The notes beneath the pieces were generated by a model. It worked only from the letters and a program-made list of their open reading frames with translations. It had not been told where the DNA came from and did not search any database. This document shows, piece after piece, positions 12,901 to 24,900 of a DNA stretch of 50,516 nucleotides (its first letter is position 1; every line of letters starts with the position of its first letter). A program made the translations under genes and the position numbers. The DNA is from Rhizaria sp. SCN 62-66. Lineage: Eukaryota; Rhizaria, unplaced. Location: contig MEDY01000290.1 in NCBI GenBank assembly GCA_001724265.1, positions 1-50,516 of the forward strand, given 5' to 3'.

Positions 12901-15900
12901 AGCGTCGTTGCTGGCACCGCCAGCCGCACGAGCCGTCTCGGCGGCGGCGCGGGGGCGCCCCGCCTCACCGCCGCTGCTGCCGCTGCCGCCGCCGCCGCTG
13001 CCGCCGCCGACGCCGCCGCCGCTGCCGCCGCCGCTGCGGCTGCCTCGACGCCCGCGGCCGCCGCTGCCACCGTCTCTGCCTCGATCTCGACAGCCCTCAC
13101 TTCGCCCTACTTTAGTAACACCGCTAGTGGCGCGAACTGCGCGTTGGGCCCGCTCGCCATCGCGAACAACAGCGCGGCCCTGGCTCTGGCACACGCCGCC
13201 CCTGCCGCCGTTGCCTCTGCGCTCGCCAATCTGTCCAGCGCGCTCGCCGCCACCGCCGCCGCCACCGCGAACGGCGGTGCCCTCGCCGGCGGCGCGAGCG
13301 GCCCGAACTCGATGAGCAGCAGCGGAAACAGCGGCGCGAGCGGCGGCCGCGGTGCCGCTGCGCGCGAGGCCGCGGCCGCCGCGGCCGCCGCGGCCGCGTC
13401 CGCCGCGGCGCAGTCGTCCCAGGACCAGGCCTGGGGCGTTGGCGCGCTCGTGTCCCCTCTGCTCGCGACGCTCCCAGTTCTTTTCGCCCCGCAGTCGACT
13501 GGCGCGACCACCGCGGCGGCGACAACTGCGCTGGCGGCGCTGACGGCGCGCCCGCTGACACCGCTCCGCGCGCTCTGGCTGCAGCGGCTGCGCGCCCTCC
13601 GCAGCGCGCGCGCCGTCTCCCTGGCGGTCCGCGCTGGCGCGCCCGTGGCGGCCGCCGCGGCCGGGCGCTCGATGCTGACGGCGCTGCTGGGCGAGGGCGT
13701 GACGGCCGAGGACGTGGCGCTCATGGCGCTCGCCGCGCCCGCCGCCGCGCCCGAGGACGAGGACGACGTCGCGCTCGCGGCTGCTCTCTCACCCAGCTCA
13801 GCCAGCGTTGCCAACGCTAGCGCGGACGGTGTTGAGGGCGTTGTTGAAGGTGACGCCGTCGCCAAGGCCGCGGTCTCTGCCGCCACGAACGCGATTGGGA
13901 GCACTGCCCAGAGCAATAGTGACGCGAATGCTGCCGAGAGCAAAACCGACGCTAGCGGCAACAGCGGCGCTGCTGGCGCCAGTCAGGACGAGGCGGCCCA
14001 GTTTGCTGCTCTCTTCGACTGCTTCACCATCACGCCCCATCATAGCAGCAGCAACAGCAGCAACTACGGCATCATTAGCGCGGCCGCTCTCGCGGGCGCG
14101 GTGCCGTCTGTGCTGTCGTCGCTGCTGTCGGCGTCGCTCGCGCTCATCAACAACCTCGCCACACTGCGTCGGTCGCGCACACGCGCTGAGCGCGCGGCGG
14201 CGGCCGCCGCCGCCGCGGGCTACGGCGCCGGCGTGCCTTACTGGGTGCCGTCCGAGCTGCTCGCGGTCACCGCACCCGCCGTCGCAGTCATCTCCTCCCC
14301 TCCTTGGCTCCCTCGCACCGCCAACGCCAGCGCCTCAGGCGGCCAGATCCAGAGCGCGAGCGGTGCCGCTGGTGACAAGGCGTGGCAGCAAAACTCGGCG
14401 CACGCCTCCGCGGCGGCCCTGCGCGCGCGCACCAAGGCCGCCGCCGCGCGCGCCGCGGCCCCGCGCCCCGCCCGCCGCTGGCTCGCCGCCGCACCCGCGC
14501 TCGACGCGCCGGGCATCGCGGCGTTGGCGACCTTCACCGCGCGCGCGCTGCTACAGGCGGGCCGCTGGCGCGACGCTGTGCGCCTTTGCCGCGCGCTCGA
14601 CCGCGCCACCGACGGGGCCTTTGCCGCGGCCACGGCGGCCACGGCGGCCGCCGCGCAGCGCGCACTGGCCACGGCCGCGACAGCGCGCGCCGCCAAGGTC
14701 GCTGACTTGCTCGCCGCTGCCCAGGTACGGAGTTGACGCTCAAACGTTTCATTTAATACTTTAATTTCTGTTTTGTTTTTTGTTTTTTGTTTTCTTTTCC
14801 GTGTATACTTTAATGCTATATATTTCAAAACGATTTCTGATTCATATTCACAAACGTTGTTTTTACTTCTCTATTTTGTTTCTATACGCCTTCTACTCAG
14901 GACCGGTTCAAGCAGGCGCTGGGTGCTCTGCGGACCCGCCAGAGCCACCGCCGCAGCGAGGCCCTCCGCCGCGCCGACGAGTCGCTCATCGCGGCGCTCT
15001 CGCACGCTTACGCGCGCGCCCGGCTCCCGCTAGAGTGGGCGCTGGCGCACGCCAAAGCCCGCGAGCAGCACGACGCCGCGCTTGCCGCGCGCGTCGAGCG
15101 CAAGTTAAGCCGCGTGCTGGCCGCCGCGGCGGGCGCGGGCGCGGCGGCGGCGCTGGCGGCGGCGCGCGCTGCGTCGGCGAAGCTCGCCACTGCCATTACG
15201 CTCTCTAGCGCGAGCGCGAGTGCGAACAAGAACACCGCCGGCAAGGGCGGCCGCCGGGCCAGCATTGGCAGCGGCGCCGCGTCTGCCAGCAACGCCAACA
15301 ACGCTTACACGGCCGCTGTGACCGAGTACGAGGCCGCCATCACGGCGCTGCGCGAGGTCCCCCTGGCTGCCGCCGCTGCCTCCGCCGCCGCCGCTACCGC
15401 CGCCGCTGCCAGTGCCGGCGCGGGTGCTACTGCGAGCTCGACCGGTGGCGACAAGGGCCACGACACCGCCGCCGCCGCGCAGGCCAGCGCCGCGACGAGC
15501 GCGAGCCGCGCACAGCTCGTGCTCGCGCTGTTTGAGCTCGGCAACCTGCACCTGCTCGCCGCCTCCGCCGCCGTCGCCGTCCCCCACAACACTGCGAGTG
15601 CGAGCAGCGCCGGCGCGGGCGGCAAGAGCGCGGCCGCGGCCGCGACGGGCGTTGCCGCCGCGGTCTCTGCGTGGAGCGGCGCCGTCGACGCCGTGCTCGC
15701 CATCCCCAGCTGCCTTGCGCCCGCGTCGCTGCCGGACACGCTGCGCGCGCTTGACGGCCAGCCCCCCCGCGCGCGCGCCGACCGCGCGTCGGCTGCGGCG
15801 CTGCGCGCTGGTTTTCCGCCCGCCAGCGACACGGCCGCGGCGGTGACCGTGCGCACCGCGTTCGTGACGGCGCTGGGGCCCTGGGCCGCGATGGCCGCCG

Positions 15901-18900
15901 CCACGGCCGCCGCCAACATCGCGCAGTTCGGCGACCTCACCGAGCCCGCCAATGGCGCCAGTGCAAGTACTCCCTTAGGCGCGGCGCGCCGGGCCGGGTG
16001 CGTCGCAGTTGCGGGCCGCATGTTCCTCGCGCTCGTCGCGTGCCTGACTCCACTACGCACTGCCACGGTCACTGACAGTAACAGTGGAAACAGTTCCATG
16101 GACTTGCGCCGTTGCGCGCGGCTCACCTTGTCGTCGCTCTGGCCGTCGGTCACTTCCCCCGCGGCGGCCCCCGACGCCGCCGTACTCGTCTCGCCCGCGC
16201 TGCTGCGTGCCGCGGTGTACGTTGCGCAGGAGCTGTCGCAACACTCGCCGCAGCCGCTGCTAGCGCTGCCCGCGCTCGCCGTCGCGGACTGTCTCGCGCG
16301 CGCTGGCGTCTCGTCCGCCGCCGCCAGCGCCGCTAGCGCCTCCGGCAGAGTGGCGAGTGTGCGCACCGTGGCCAAGGTTGCTCTGCTGCGCGCGCGCGTG
16401 CTCGTTGGCGCAGGTTTGCTCAGCGACGCCTCGTACTGGCTGCTCACGGTCATGACCGGCGGTGCTGGCCTGCTAGTCACCGGCTCTGGCTCTAGCTCTG
16501 GCTCTGGCTCGGCGCTGCGCGAGCGTGCGACTGCCATTGCGCGCGCTGCTGTGAACAACAGCAACAGCAGCACCGCTAGTGCGATCGCTGGCGCCAACAT
16601 TAGCAGCAACATTGCTACCGCGACCATTGGCGCAGGCTCCAACGCCGGCTCCAGCGCTGGCGCGAGCGGAGGCGCTAGCCCCCCCGTGACCTCGCGTCGC
16701 GCCGCGCACTCCACCGCCGCCGCCGCCAACAGCGACCTTAACAGTGCCGCTTCGGTGCCCAGCAGCGCCGGCAACTGCGCCCCCAGTGCGATCACGCTCG
16801 ACGGGCTGCCGGTCGCGTGGACCGGCGCGAACACAGCCGTCTGCGCTCTCGCCGGCAACACTGCCGCCGACGGCTCTGCAGTCGTCGCTGCTGCTGCTGC
16901 TGCTGCTGCTGCCGCTTGCGACGGCGCTGACTCCGCAAGCTCCACTGGCAGCTGCGCCAGCGCCGCCAGCGGGCTGGGCCTTGGTCTCGGCCTCGGCCTG
17001 GGCTCCCAGGAGCTCGTCGACCTCGTCACCGCCGCCGCCTCTATGCTCGCCCGCTCCAAGCCCCAGACCAGCGCTGAAAAGATCTCTAGCGACAGCAGCA
17101 CCCGCGCCGCTGCGGCTGCCGAGGCTTGCGACGATTGCGGCGACTGCCTCGAGTACGACGACACGCTGCCCGCGTGCAGCGAGCGCAACCGGCCGTTCCT
17201 GCAGCTGCTGATGCTCGGCAGCGTTGACGCCACCGCCGTCGCCGCCGCGGCCTCGGCCACCGTCGTGCCCCAAGCGGACTCCAACTGCGCCGGCAGCGGC
17301 GCCGCTGGCGCGGCCGACGGCGCGAGCATTGCTGTGACGCCGACCGCCGCCTCCGCGAGCGGCAAAGGCTCTAAGGCCGACGCCGCCGCCGCCGCCGCCG
17401 CTGCTGCTGCCGCCGCCGCCGCCGCTGCCGCCGCCGCGAGCGCGTGTGCAAATGCCAACGCCTCTGGCAAGGAGGGCGGTTTCCTCGCCGCCGTCTCCGC
17501 CTCCGCGCTGGCCGCCGCTGCTCCCGACGCGCCGCTGCTGCTGAGTTCGCAGTCGCAGGGCCTCGCCATCGACATCGCACTTGCACTCGCCCAGTCTTCT
17601 CTTAACAGCAGCATTAGCAATAACAACAGCAACGTCAGCGCTGGTTTCGCCAACGGCATCGGCGGCGGCGCGGTGCCGGCCCTCGCGACCGTGGCCTCGC
17701 CCGTGCTGACGCGGTCCGCCACCGCCGCCGCGCTCGCCGCCCTTTCCGCCAACAGCAGCTCCCAGAGCGCCAACGGCACCTACACCGGCGGGAGCGCGGG
17801 CGTGGCGTTGGCGCGCACGTTGTCGCCGTACACGTTCACCGCTGCGCTGCGCAGCGCCGTCGGCGAGTGCAACTGGCTCGAGCTTGCGGCCGTCAAGGCC
17901 GAGTTCACGCTCGCTGCCGCCGCGTCGCTGGCCAACGCCAACGCCGACGCCGGCGTGAGCGCCACCGGCGGCGTCAGCGCGGGCTATGTGGGCGGCGTCG
18001 ACGGCGTCGTCTCGCACAGGGCCGGCTTCGCAACTGCTCACGCGACTGCGAGTGCGAAGGGCGCGATGAGCGTTGCGCGCGCTGCTGAGCGCTGTGACCC
18101 CCTTAGTCCGTGGGACACTTACATCCCGCTTCACGAGGCCGGTCTAAGTACCTCGCTCGCCACAAGTCACTCGAAGGGCCTCGCTGGCAACGTCAACACG
18201 TCCGCGAACGCGTACGTCGGCGGCGCTGCCTCTTTCATCACCGGCGCCACTGCCGAGAATGTAAGTACCTCTGGCGGTGTAAGTGGGTCGTCGTTGGCGC
18301 CATGCGTGTACCTGCCCTGCTCGGCCTGGTGGCCGACGCTCACGACGCTGCTCTGCTCGCCCGCCAGCCCTTCCGGCGCTAGCAGCAGCAACGCCAACGC
18401 TGCGGCAGCCCTCAGCGCCTCTGCCAGTGCCGGATCAGTCTCGCGCCGCCCCACTGGCTCCAGTTCTGGCGCCGCCGCCGCCGCCGCTGCGGCTGCAGCT
18501 GCCGCCAGCGCCAGCGCCGCTGCGGCCGGCGGTGCCCCCAAGACACCCACCATCGCCGCCGGCCGCGGCGCTCGCTCCAGCACCACCGCCGGCGCGAGTC
18601 TGGCCGCCGCCAGCCAGCCGCAGCCGACGCAGACCGGGGTCTGCAGCGGCGGCGCCGTCGCGGGCGTCGTCCCCGGCGGCGCGCTGTACAGCCCGCAGCA
18701 GGTTCGGCAACTGCTTGCGCTGTCGGCCGAGCGCCAGCTCCGCGCGCTGGCCACGCTCGCGGCCGCCGTCGCCAAGGCCGGCGGCGACGTGGCTCTCGGC
18801 CTGGCCTTCCGCCGGGGCGCGCACGCCGCCGCGACTTACGCGACTGCGGAGCTGGGCTGGGATGTAAGTACCCTTCTGGCGACGTCGCCGGGCGTGGCGG

Positions 18901-21900
18901 GTAAGTGGGGCGATGTAAGTGTCTACCGCGGCGCTGTAAGCTCGTACACCACGCCCGCCGCGGCGGCCAGCGCGAGCAGCTCCGCCGTCGTCGTTTCCAC
19001 TGCGACTGGCAGCGCGTCGCGCAATAGCTCCCGCGCCGCCGCCGCCGCTGCCGCTGCTGCTTCTGGCTCTGCGTCTGCTGCTGCTTCTGGCAGTAGCAGC
19101 GCGCGCCCGCTGTCGCCGCGCACCGCCGCCCTCGCCGCCGCTGCGGCCGCCGCGGCCGCTGCGGCGGCGGCCGCTGCCTCGACCAGCGCGCAGGGCCTGT
19201 TTGTGTTTACGCAGCCGCACACGCTGGCCACGGAGGTGTTCCTGCTCTCCGGCGGCTACCAGCTGCAGGCGCACGACTCGCGCCTCCACTATAAGCACTC
19301 TGGCGACGCGGGCGCCACTGCGAACGCGGTGGACACGGCGTCGCTCGTGGAGCCCGTGGCCGCCGCGGCGGCCGCGCTGGCCAGCGCCGAGCGCAAGCTC
19401 TCGCTGTTTTCCCTGCCCGCCACCGCCGAGGAGGAAGCGGCCCGCCTCGCTTCGACCGGCGCCAACGCCGGCCACAGCGGCGGCGCTAGCGCGGGGCAGA
19501 CGCTGCCGGTGAACAACGGCGCCACGGGCGTTGCCGGCGCACTCCCGGGCACGCTTCTCGCGCTGCTGTCCACGCCTGCGTACGCGCTGCACCTGCTCTC
19601 GCACTCGCGCAGCAGTGCCAACACTGCGAGTGCGATCACCAGCACCAGTGTCGCTTCGACTGCTGGCGCTGGGGCGAGCAACACCCCTGCGAGCCCTATG
19701 GGCGCCGCTGCCGGCCGCTTCCACTCCGTGACCATCAACGTCAACGCCGCCAGCAGCGCAGCTGCGCCCAACTCAACCGCTGCTCCGGCCGCGACGACTG
19801 CGAGCTCTGCGAGCATCGTGAAGAGCGCGCTGGCGCTGCCGACGGCGCCGCTGCCGACGGACGCGGTGACGCTGCTGCCCGCCTCGGCCGCCACGCTGGT
19901 CGCGCTGCTCTCGTCGCCCGTCACGGCCACCTTCCCACTGCCCGGCATCCCCGCCCTCAGCGCGCCCGCCGCGGCGAGCACCGGCCTCTACAGCAGCGCG
20001 CTTGTCGACGCCGCTCTCGGCGTGGCGCCCGCCGCCGCTCCCGCCGCCGCTGTCACCGCGGGCTCTGCGTACCTGGCCGATGTGCTGCTCACGGTCCTCC
20101 CGGCCCCTGCCGCCGCCGCCACGGCCGCCGCGGCGTTGCTGCCTCGCTGCCACGCGCTGCTGGCGCAGGCGCACCTCGCGCTGGGCTCGGCCCCGCTCGC
20201 CGCCGCGGCCCTACGTGCCGCCGCCGCATCCGCCGCGGCCGCCGCCGCCGTGCTGCCCTCGCCGGCCGAGCTCGCGGCCGTCGCTGTCGCGGGCGCCGAA
20301 CGCGAGTTCGCGCTCTTCGCTGCGCTCAAGCGCGAGGCCGCGGTTGCCGAGCACTGCAACAGCAACGCCACTGCCGCTGCCGCCGCGGTCGCCGCCGCCG
20401 CGGCCGCTGCGGAGGCTGAGGCCGGCGCCGTCGCCGTGCCTCCGTCGCCGTCCAGCGCGGGCGCCGCCTCGGGTCTGCAGCCACAATCGCAGAGGCACTT
20501 CGCCGTCCCCGCGCGCGGCGCCGCTGCTGCTGCCGCCGCCGCCGCCGCTGCCGCCGCCGAGAGCGCCAGCGCCGCTGCCACCGCTGCCGCCGCGGCCGCC
20601 GCGCTGCCTTCCCCGGCCGAGCTCGCCGCCATCGTCGCTACCGTGCCCGCGACGCTGCCTGCCTCTGTGCTGTCGTCCGTCGCGAGCGCTAGCGCCGCAG
20701 GCGCGGGCGCCGCGAGCGCGGGCGTGGGTGAGTTGGTGACCATGGCCGCGGTCGCAGCTACGAGCGACAGCAGCGTCGACGAGGACGGCACGACTGCGCT
20801 TACCAACGCTAACAGCACCCGCACGTCTTCGAGTGCTTCGACTGCGATCAGCTCCGGCGGCAGCGTCGGCGACGCGCGCGTGTGGATCGCCGCGCAGATC
20901 GCGCTCGCGGAGACCCTCCTCCGCCAGCAACGCGGCAAGGGCCCCTCTAGCGCTGCCTCTTTTTCCGCGTCCACTGCTGCTGCTCCAGCATCCTCCGCGG
21001 TGGCGATGGCGGCGAAGCATTGCGCCGCGGCGCGCGCCGGCCTCGCGCTGTGTCCGTGCCCCGTGCTGTTGCTGCGCCTGTTCGCCCTCGAGGACGCCCT
21101 GCTGCACCACACCGCCCCACAGAGTGCGACTGCGCAGCTGCTGGCGCGCGTCGTCGTGCTGGACGCGTGGTGCGGGCTCTGCGAGACAGCCCCGCTGCCG
21201 CTTTTCATGGCGCAGCAGCTTTACGCTCACCTTACCGAGACCGTTGCCGCGATCAACGCCACGCTGTGCCCCACCGCCACCGCCAACGTCAACTCTAGCT
21301 CTAGCAGCGTCACGCTGCCGTACGGCTTCGTCGACCCCGTGAGCGCCAGCGCCGCGACGGGCAGCAGCGGCGGCAGCGCGCAGTCGCCGCTGTCGCTGTC
21401 ACCGTTGCTCTGGCGCACCCCAGCCATGGCGGGCTACATCACTGCCGTCGTCGCCGCGGCCACTCGTGCCGCGCCCGCCGTGTTCAGTGTCACACCGGCC
21501 TCCGGCGCCGCCGCCGCGGGGAGCCCCGTCGCCGCGGCGGTGACGGCGGCGGGGACGCGCCTCGCCACGCGGGCCGTTGCGTGGCTCGCCGACGTGCTGG
21601 CTGCCACTGGCCTCGCGCATTCACTCAACAACAACAGCGCTCGTAATGCTGCTTCTAAGTCTCTTGTTGATGTTAGCAAGTCTCGCTGCTCTAGCAACGG
21701 ACTCACCGTGGTCACTCCACTCTTGCCCGGCCACTCGCGCGCTCTCGCTCCTGCCTTTGCCGCCGCGTCCGCGCTCGCACTCGCGCTCTCGCTTGCCGCT
21801 GCGTCATCCGCTAGCGACTTCACTTCGACTCAGGGCGGCTTGACTTTCGCGGCCCAGCGCGCGAACCTCGCGTTCGCCCAGCGCAACAGCGGCGGCGTCA

Positions 21901-24900
21901 CCAATGCCGTTGCCGCATCCGCCACGGCGAGCGCGCTCTCGCTGGCCCTGTCGGCGGCACGCCTGCTGCCGGTCGCCGGCTGCAGCGACCCGCTGTCGCT
22001 GGCGCGCGCGCACTGGGCCGTGCTGGCCGCGACCTGGGTCACCGCACTCACGGTTGCGCCCACCGTCACCGCGTCGACGAACATCTCCACTGCAGCGAGC
22101 GCAAATAGCAAGGTCGTCGGCGTTGCGCCCATGATCACGCAGGCCGCGCACGTCGCCGCCGCTGCGCTGGCCGCCGCCCGCGCCGCCGCGACCGCCGCCG
22201 CCTCCATCTCGGTCTCCGCCGCCGCCTACGCCGCGGCGCTGGCCCCCGCCGCGCCCGCGCACGCCGCGTTCGGCCTCGGCGCCGCCCACGCCGCCGCGCG
22301 CGCCAGCCTCCGCGCCCGCGCCGCCGCCTGCGCCGCTATGAGCAGCCTCAGCAGCGTCAACAGCGGCAACAGCGCGAATGCCGAGGCTGTGGCGCTGCGG
22401 CGGAGCGCGGCCCGCGGCGCCGCCGCCGCCGTGGTCGCGGCCGCGGTCGCGGGGCAGAAGCACCGGTTCCTTACGAGCGTGTTGCCGGCGGCGCTGGCGG
22501 GCGAGCGGCCCAGCGTTGCCGCGCTACTACCGCTGCTGGCGCTGGGCGCCACGCCCGAGGCCGGGCTCTACATCGCGCAAATCGCCGCCGTCGCCAACAG
22601 CAACGGCGTTGCCGCTGCTGTCGCGGACGAGAGCGATCTGGGGACGAACCCCGCGTCCGTCTCGGCCTCGGCCGCGGCCGCGCTGTCATCGCCGGCGCTG
22701 CTGCAGCTGCCACTGCAGTCGTCGCTGCTGGGCGCGCGGCCCCCCGCCGCGGCCGCGCAGGCCCGCGCTGCCCGCCTCTGCGCGCTGCCGCTGCTCGCCA
22801 CGGGCCACCACGCGTCCTTCGCCGCCGCCGCCGCCGCCGCCCCCGCGCCCTCGAGCAGCAGCGCGAGCGGCAGCGCGCCTGTGGGCAGGATGAGCGCGAG
22901 TGTAAATGCGCCCGCGCCCGGCGCCAAGTCGGGCCGCGCTGGCGCTGGCTCCAACAACGCCACCGGCACCGCTAACGCTGCTGGCGCGAGCGCGAGCGCG
23001 AGTGCGAATGCGGGTACGAACGCCGGGGGCCGTCGCGTCACCGCTGCGGCAGCGGCGGAGGCTGCTGCTGCGGCCGCCGCTGCCGCCGCCGCCGAGGCTG
23101 CCGCCGCCGCACCGCCGCGCCCGCGCTCTCTGTTCGCGTACAGCAGCAACATCAGCCCCAAGGGCGTGATCTCCGATGATGAGGCCGACAAGGCCTCCGC
23201 GGTGCTCGTTGCCGCTGCGCTGGCCACCGGTGGCGCGGCCTTGTCCGCCGCCGGCGCCGCCGCAGCGGCCATTACGCTTGACGCCTTCAGCAGCAACAGC
23301 AAGAGTAAGAGCAACAGCAGCGTTAACGCTACGGCGAGTACGAGCAGCGCTTGCTCTAGCCCCATCGCTGGCGCCTCTGCTGCCTCCGCTGTCGCTGGCG
23401 CAACAGCCCCCGGCACTGCCTCCAGTGGTGTCCGTCTGAGCCCCGCTGCGGCTGCGGTGCAGGCGCCCCCCATGCCACGCTTCCTTCGCCTGTACCTGCT
23501 CGACCAGCACCGGGCGCGCTCCAGCCGCCGCGCGCGCGCGCTCGCACGCGGGCTGCTGCGCTACAACAACAATAATGGCGCCGGTAACGCGGCAGAGACT
23601 TATGACGACAACGAGGGCTATGTCAGCGTCGGCAACAACATTAACGCTTCTGCTAACGACAGCGGCAATGCTAGCAGCTCTAACGCCAACGCTAACGTTG
23701 TTGAGGACCCATTCTCCCCTGTGGCGATGGTGACCGCGCTCAACGCGCTCTGCGCTAGTCTGCCTGCCGCCGCCGCTACTATGGGCGAGGCGGGGGTTGT
23801 GGCCCTGATCGCGGCGCTGCACACGCAGCTCGCCCACGCCGTCGGCCTTTACGGGGCTATATGCGCAAGCCAGCCTCTGTTTGCTTCGCTTGCGACCGCG
23901 TTCACGACGATCAACTCCAGCACGAGCTCCCGTGGCAACGGCGCGAGTGCCGCCACAGTCGCGGGCGGGTGGCCGACGCTGGTGACCGTCAGCGACGCGT
24001 GGAGCTCCGCCGCCGCCGCCGCCGGTCTAAGTACCCCCTTAACCGGCTCCGCGCTGTCCTCGGCGCAGGCGCACGCCGTCGCCGCCGCCGCTGCCTTCAA
24101 CGGCCTTGGCCCCACCGTGGCCGCCCGCAACAGCGGTGACGCCAGCGCTGGCGTTGATTTGGGGCAGCTGCAGGCACTCGCCGTGTCTGCTGCGCTGTCG
24201 ATTGGCGCGCTGCCCGTCGCTTCGCCCTCAGTGGCCTTCTCCCACGCCAGCAGCAGCAACAGTGCCGCAGTGGCGGCGTACAGCGCTCCTGTCTTCAGCG
24301 CCCCCGCCGCGCAGTCCAGCTCGAGCAAGTCTGCCGCCGCCGCCGCCTCGAGCGCCAGCGCGGGCGCTGTTGTCATTAGCTCTACTGCGACCACAGCTGC
24401 CGCTAGCGCTGGCGCCGGCGCAGTGTCCGCATCTGCGCTGCAGTCGCAGCCCGCATGCGCCGTGTACGCGACGTGGGACGACCCCGCGGTGCTCACGGTC
24501 ACCGCCGCGCCCCTGCCCACCTGGGCCACCGTCGCCGCGCCCGCGCTCACGGTTACTGGCGCGAACTCTGCCGGTAACACGATCAGTGCGACGACGACGA
24601 CGACGGCCGATCTGGTCGAGCTCTTCCTCGCGCTGTCGCCGTCGAGCAACATCGGCAGCGCCAGTGCTGGCGGTGTAAGTACCCCCTTAGCGCTCGACAG
24701 CGAGCCGCTGGTCTTCTCCAAGCGCGTCTCGCGCGCGCACGTGCAGATCCTGCACGGCGACCTCGCGGCCTTCCGTGTGCGCCTGGGCGCCACGCTCGCC
24801 GCCCACGGCGCGCTCCTCGCCAAGGCCGCCGCCGACTACAGCCCCAACCCTAATAACAGCAGCAGCTTTGCGCTGCCTATGCCTAGCTTCGCGGCGGTTG

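Noticed and set aside
15305-17779. 824-codon open frame on the - strand, antisense to CFAP54, and similar long frames such as 2927-3820 and 8376-9452
   Set aside because: GC-rich Ala-coding DNA keeps all six frames open. The products are Ala/Arg/Gly-rich with no recognisable motif, while the + frame carries conserved blocks and phased splice sites.
24675-24690. Reading the 16-base GTAAGTACCCCCTTAG elements as ultra-short introns
   Set aside because: Removal of 16 bases shifts the frame, the same frame is clearly coding on both sides, and real introns here are 102-402 bases with GTACG donors.
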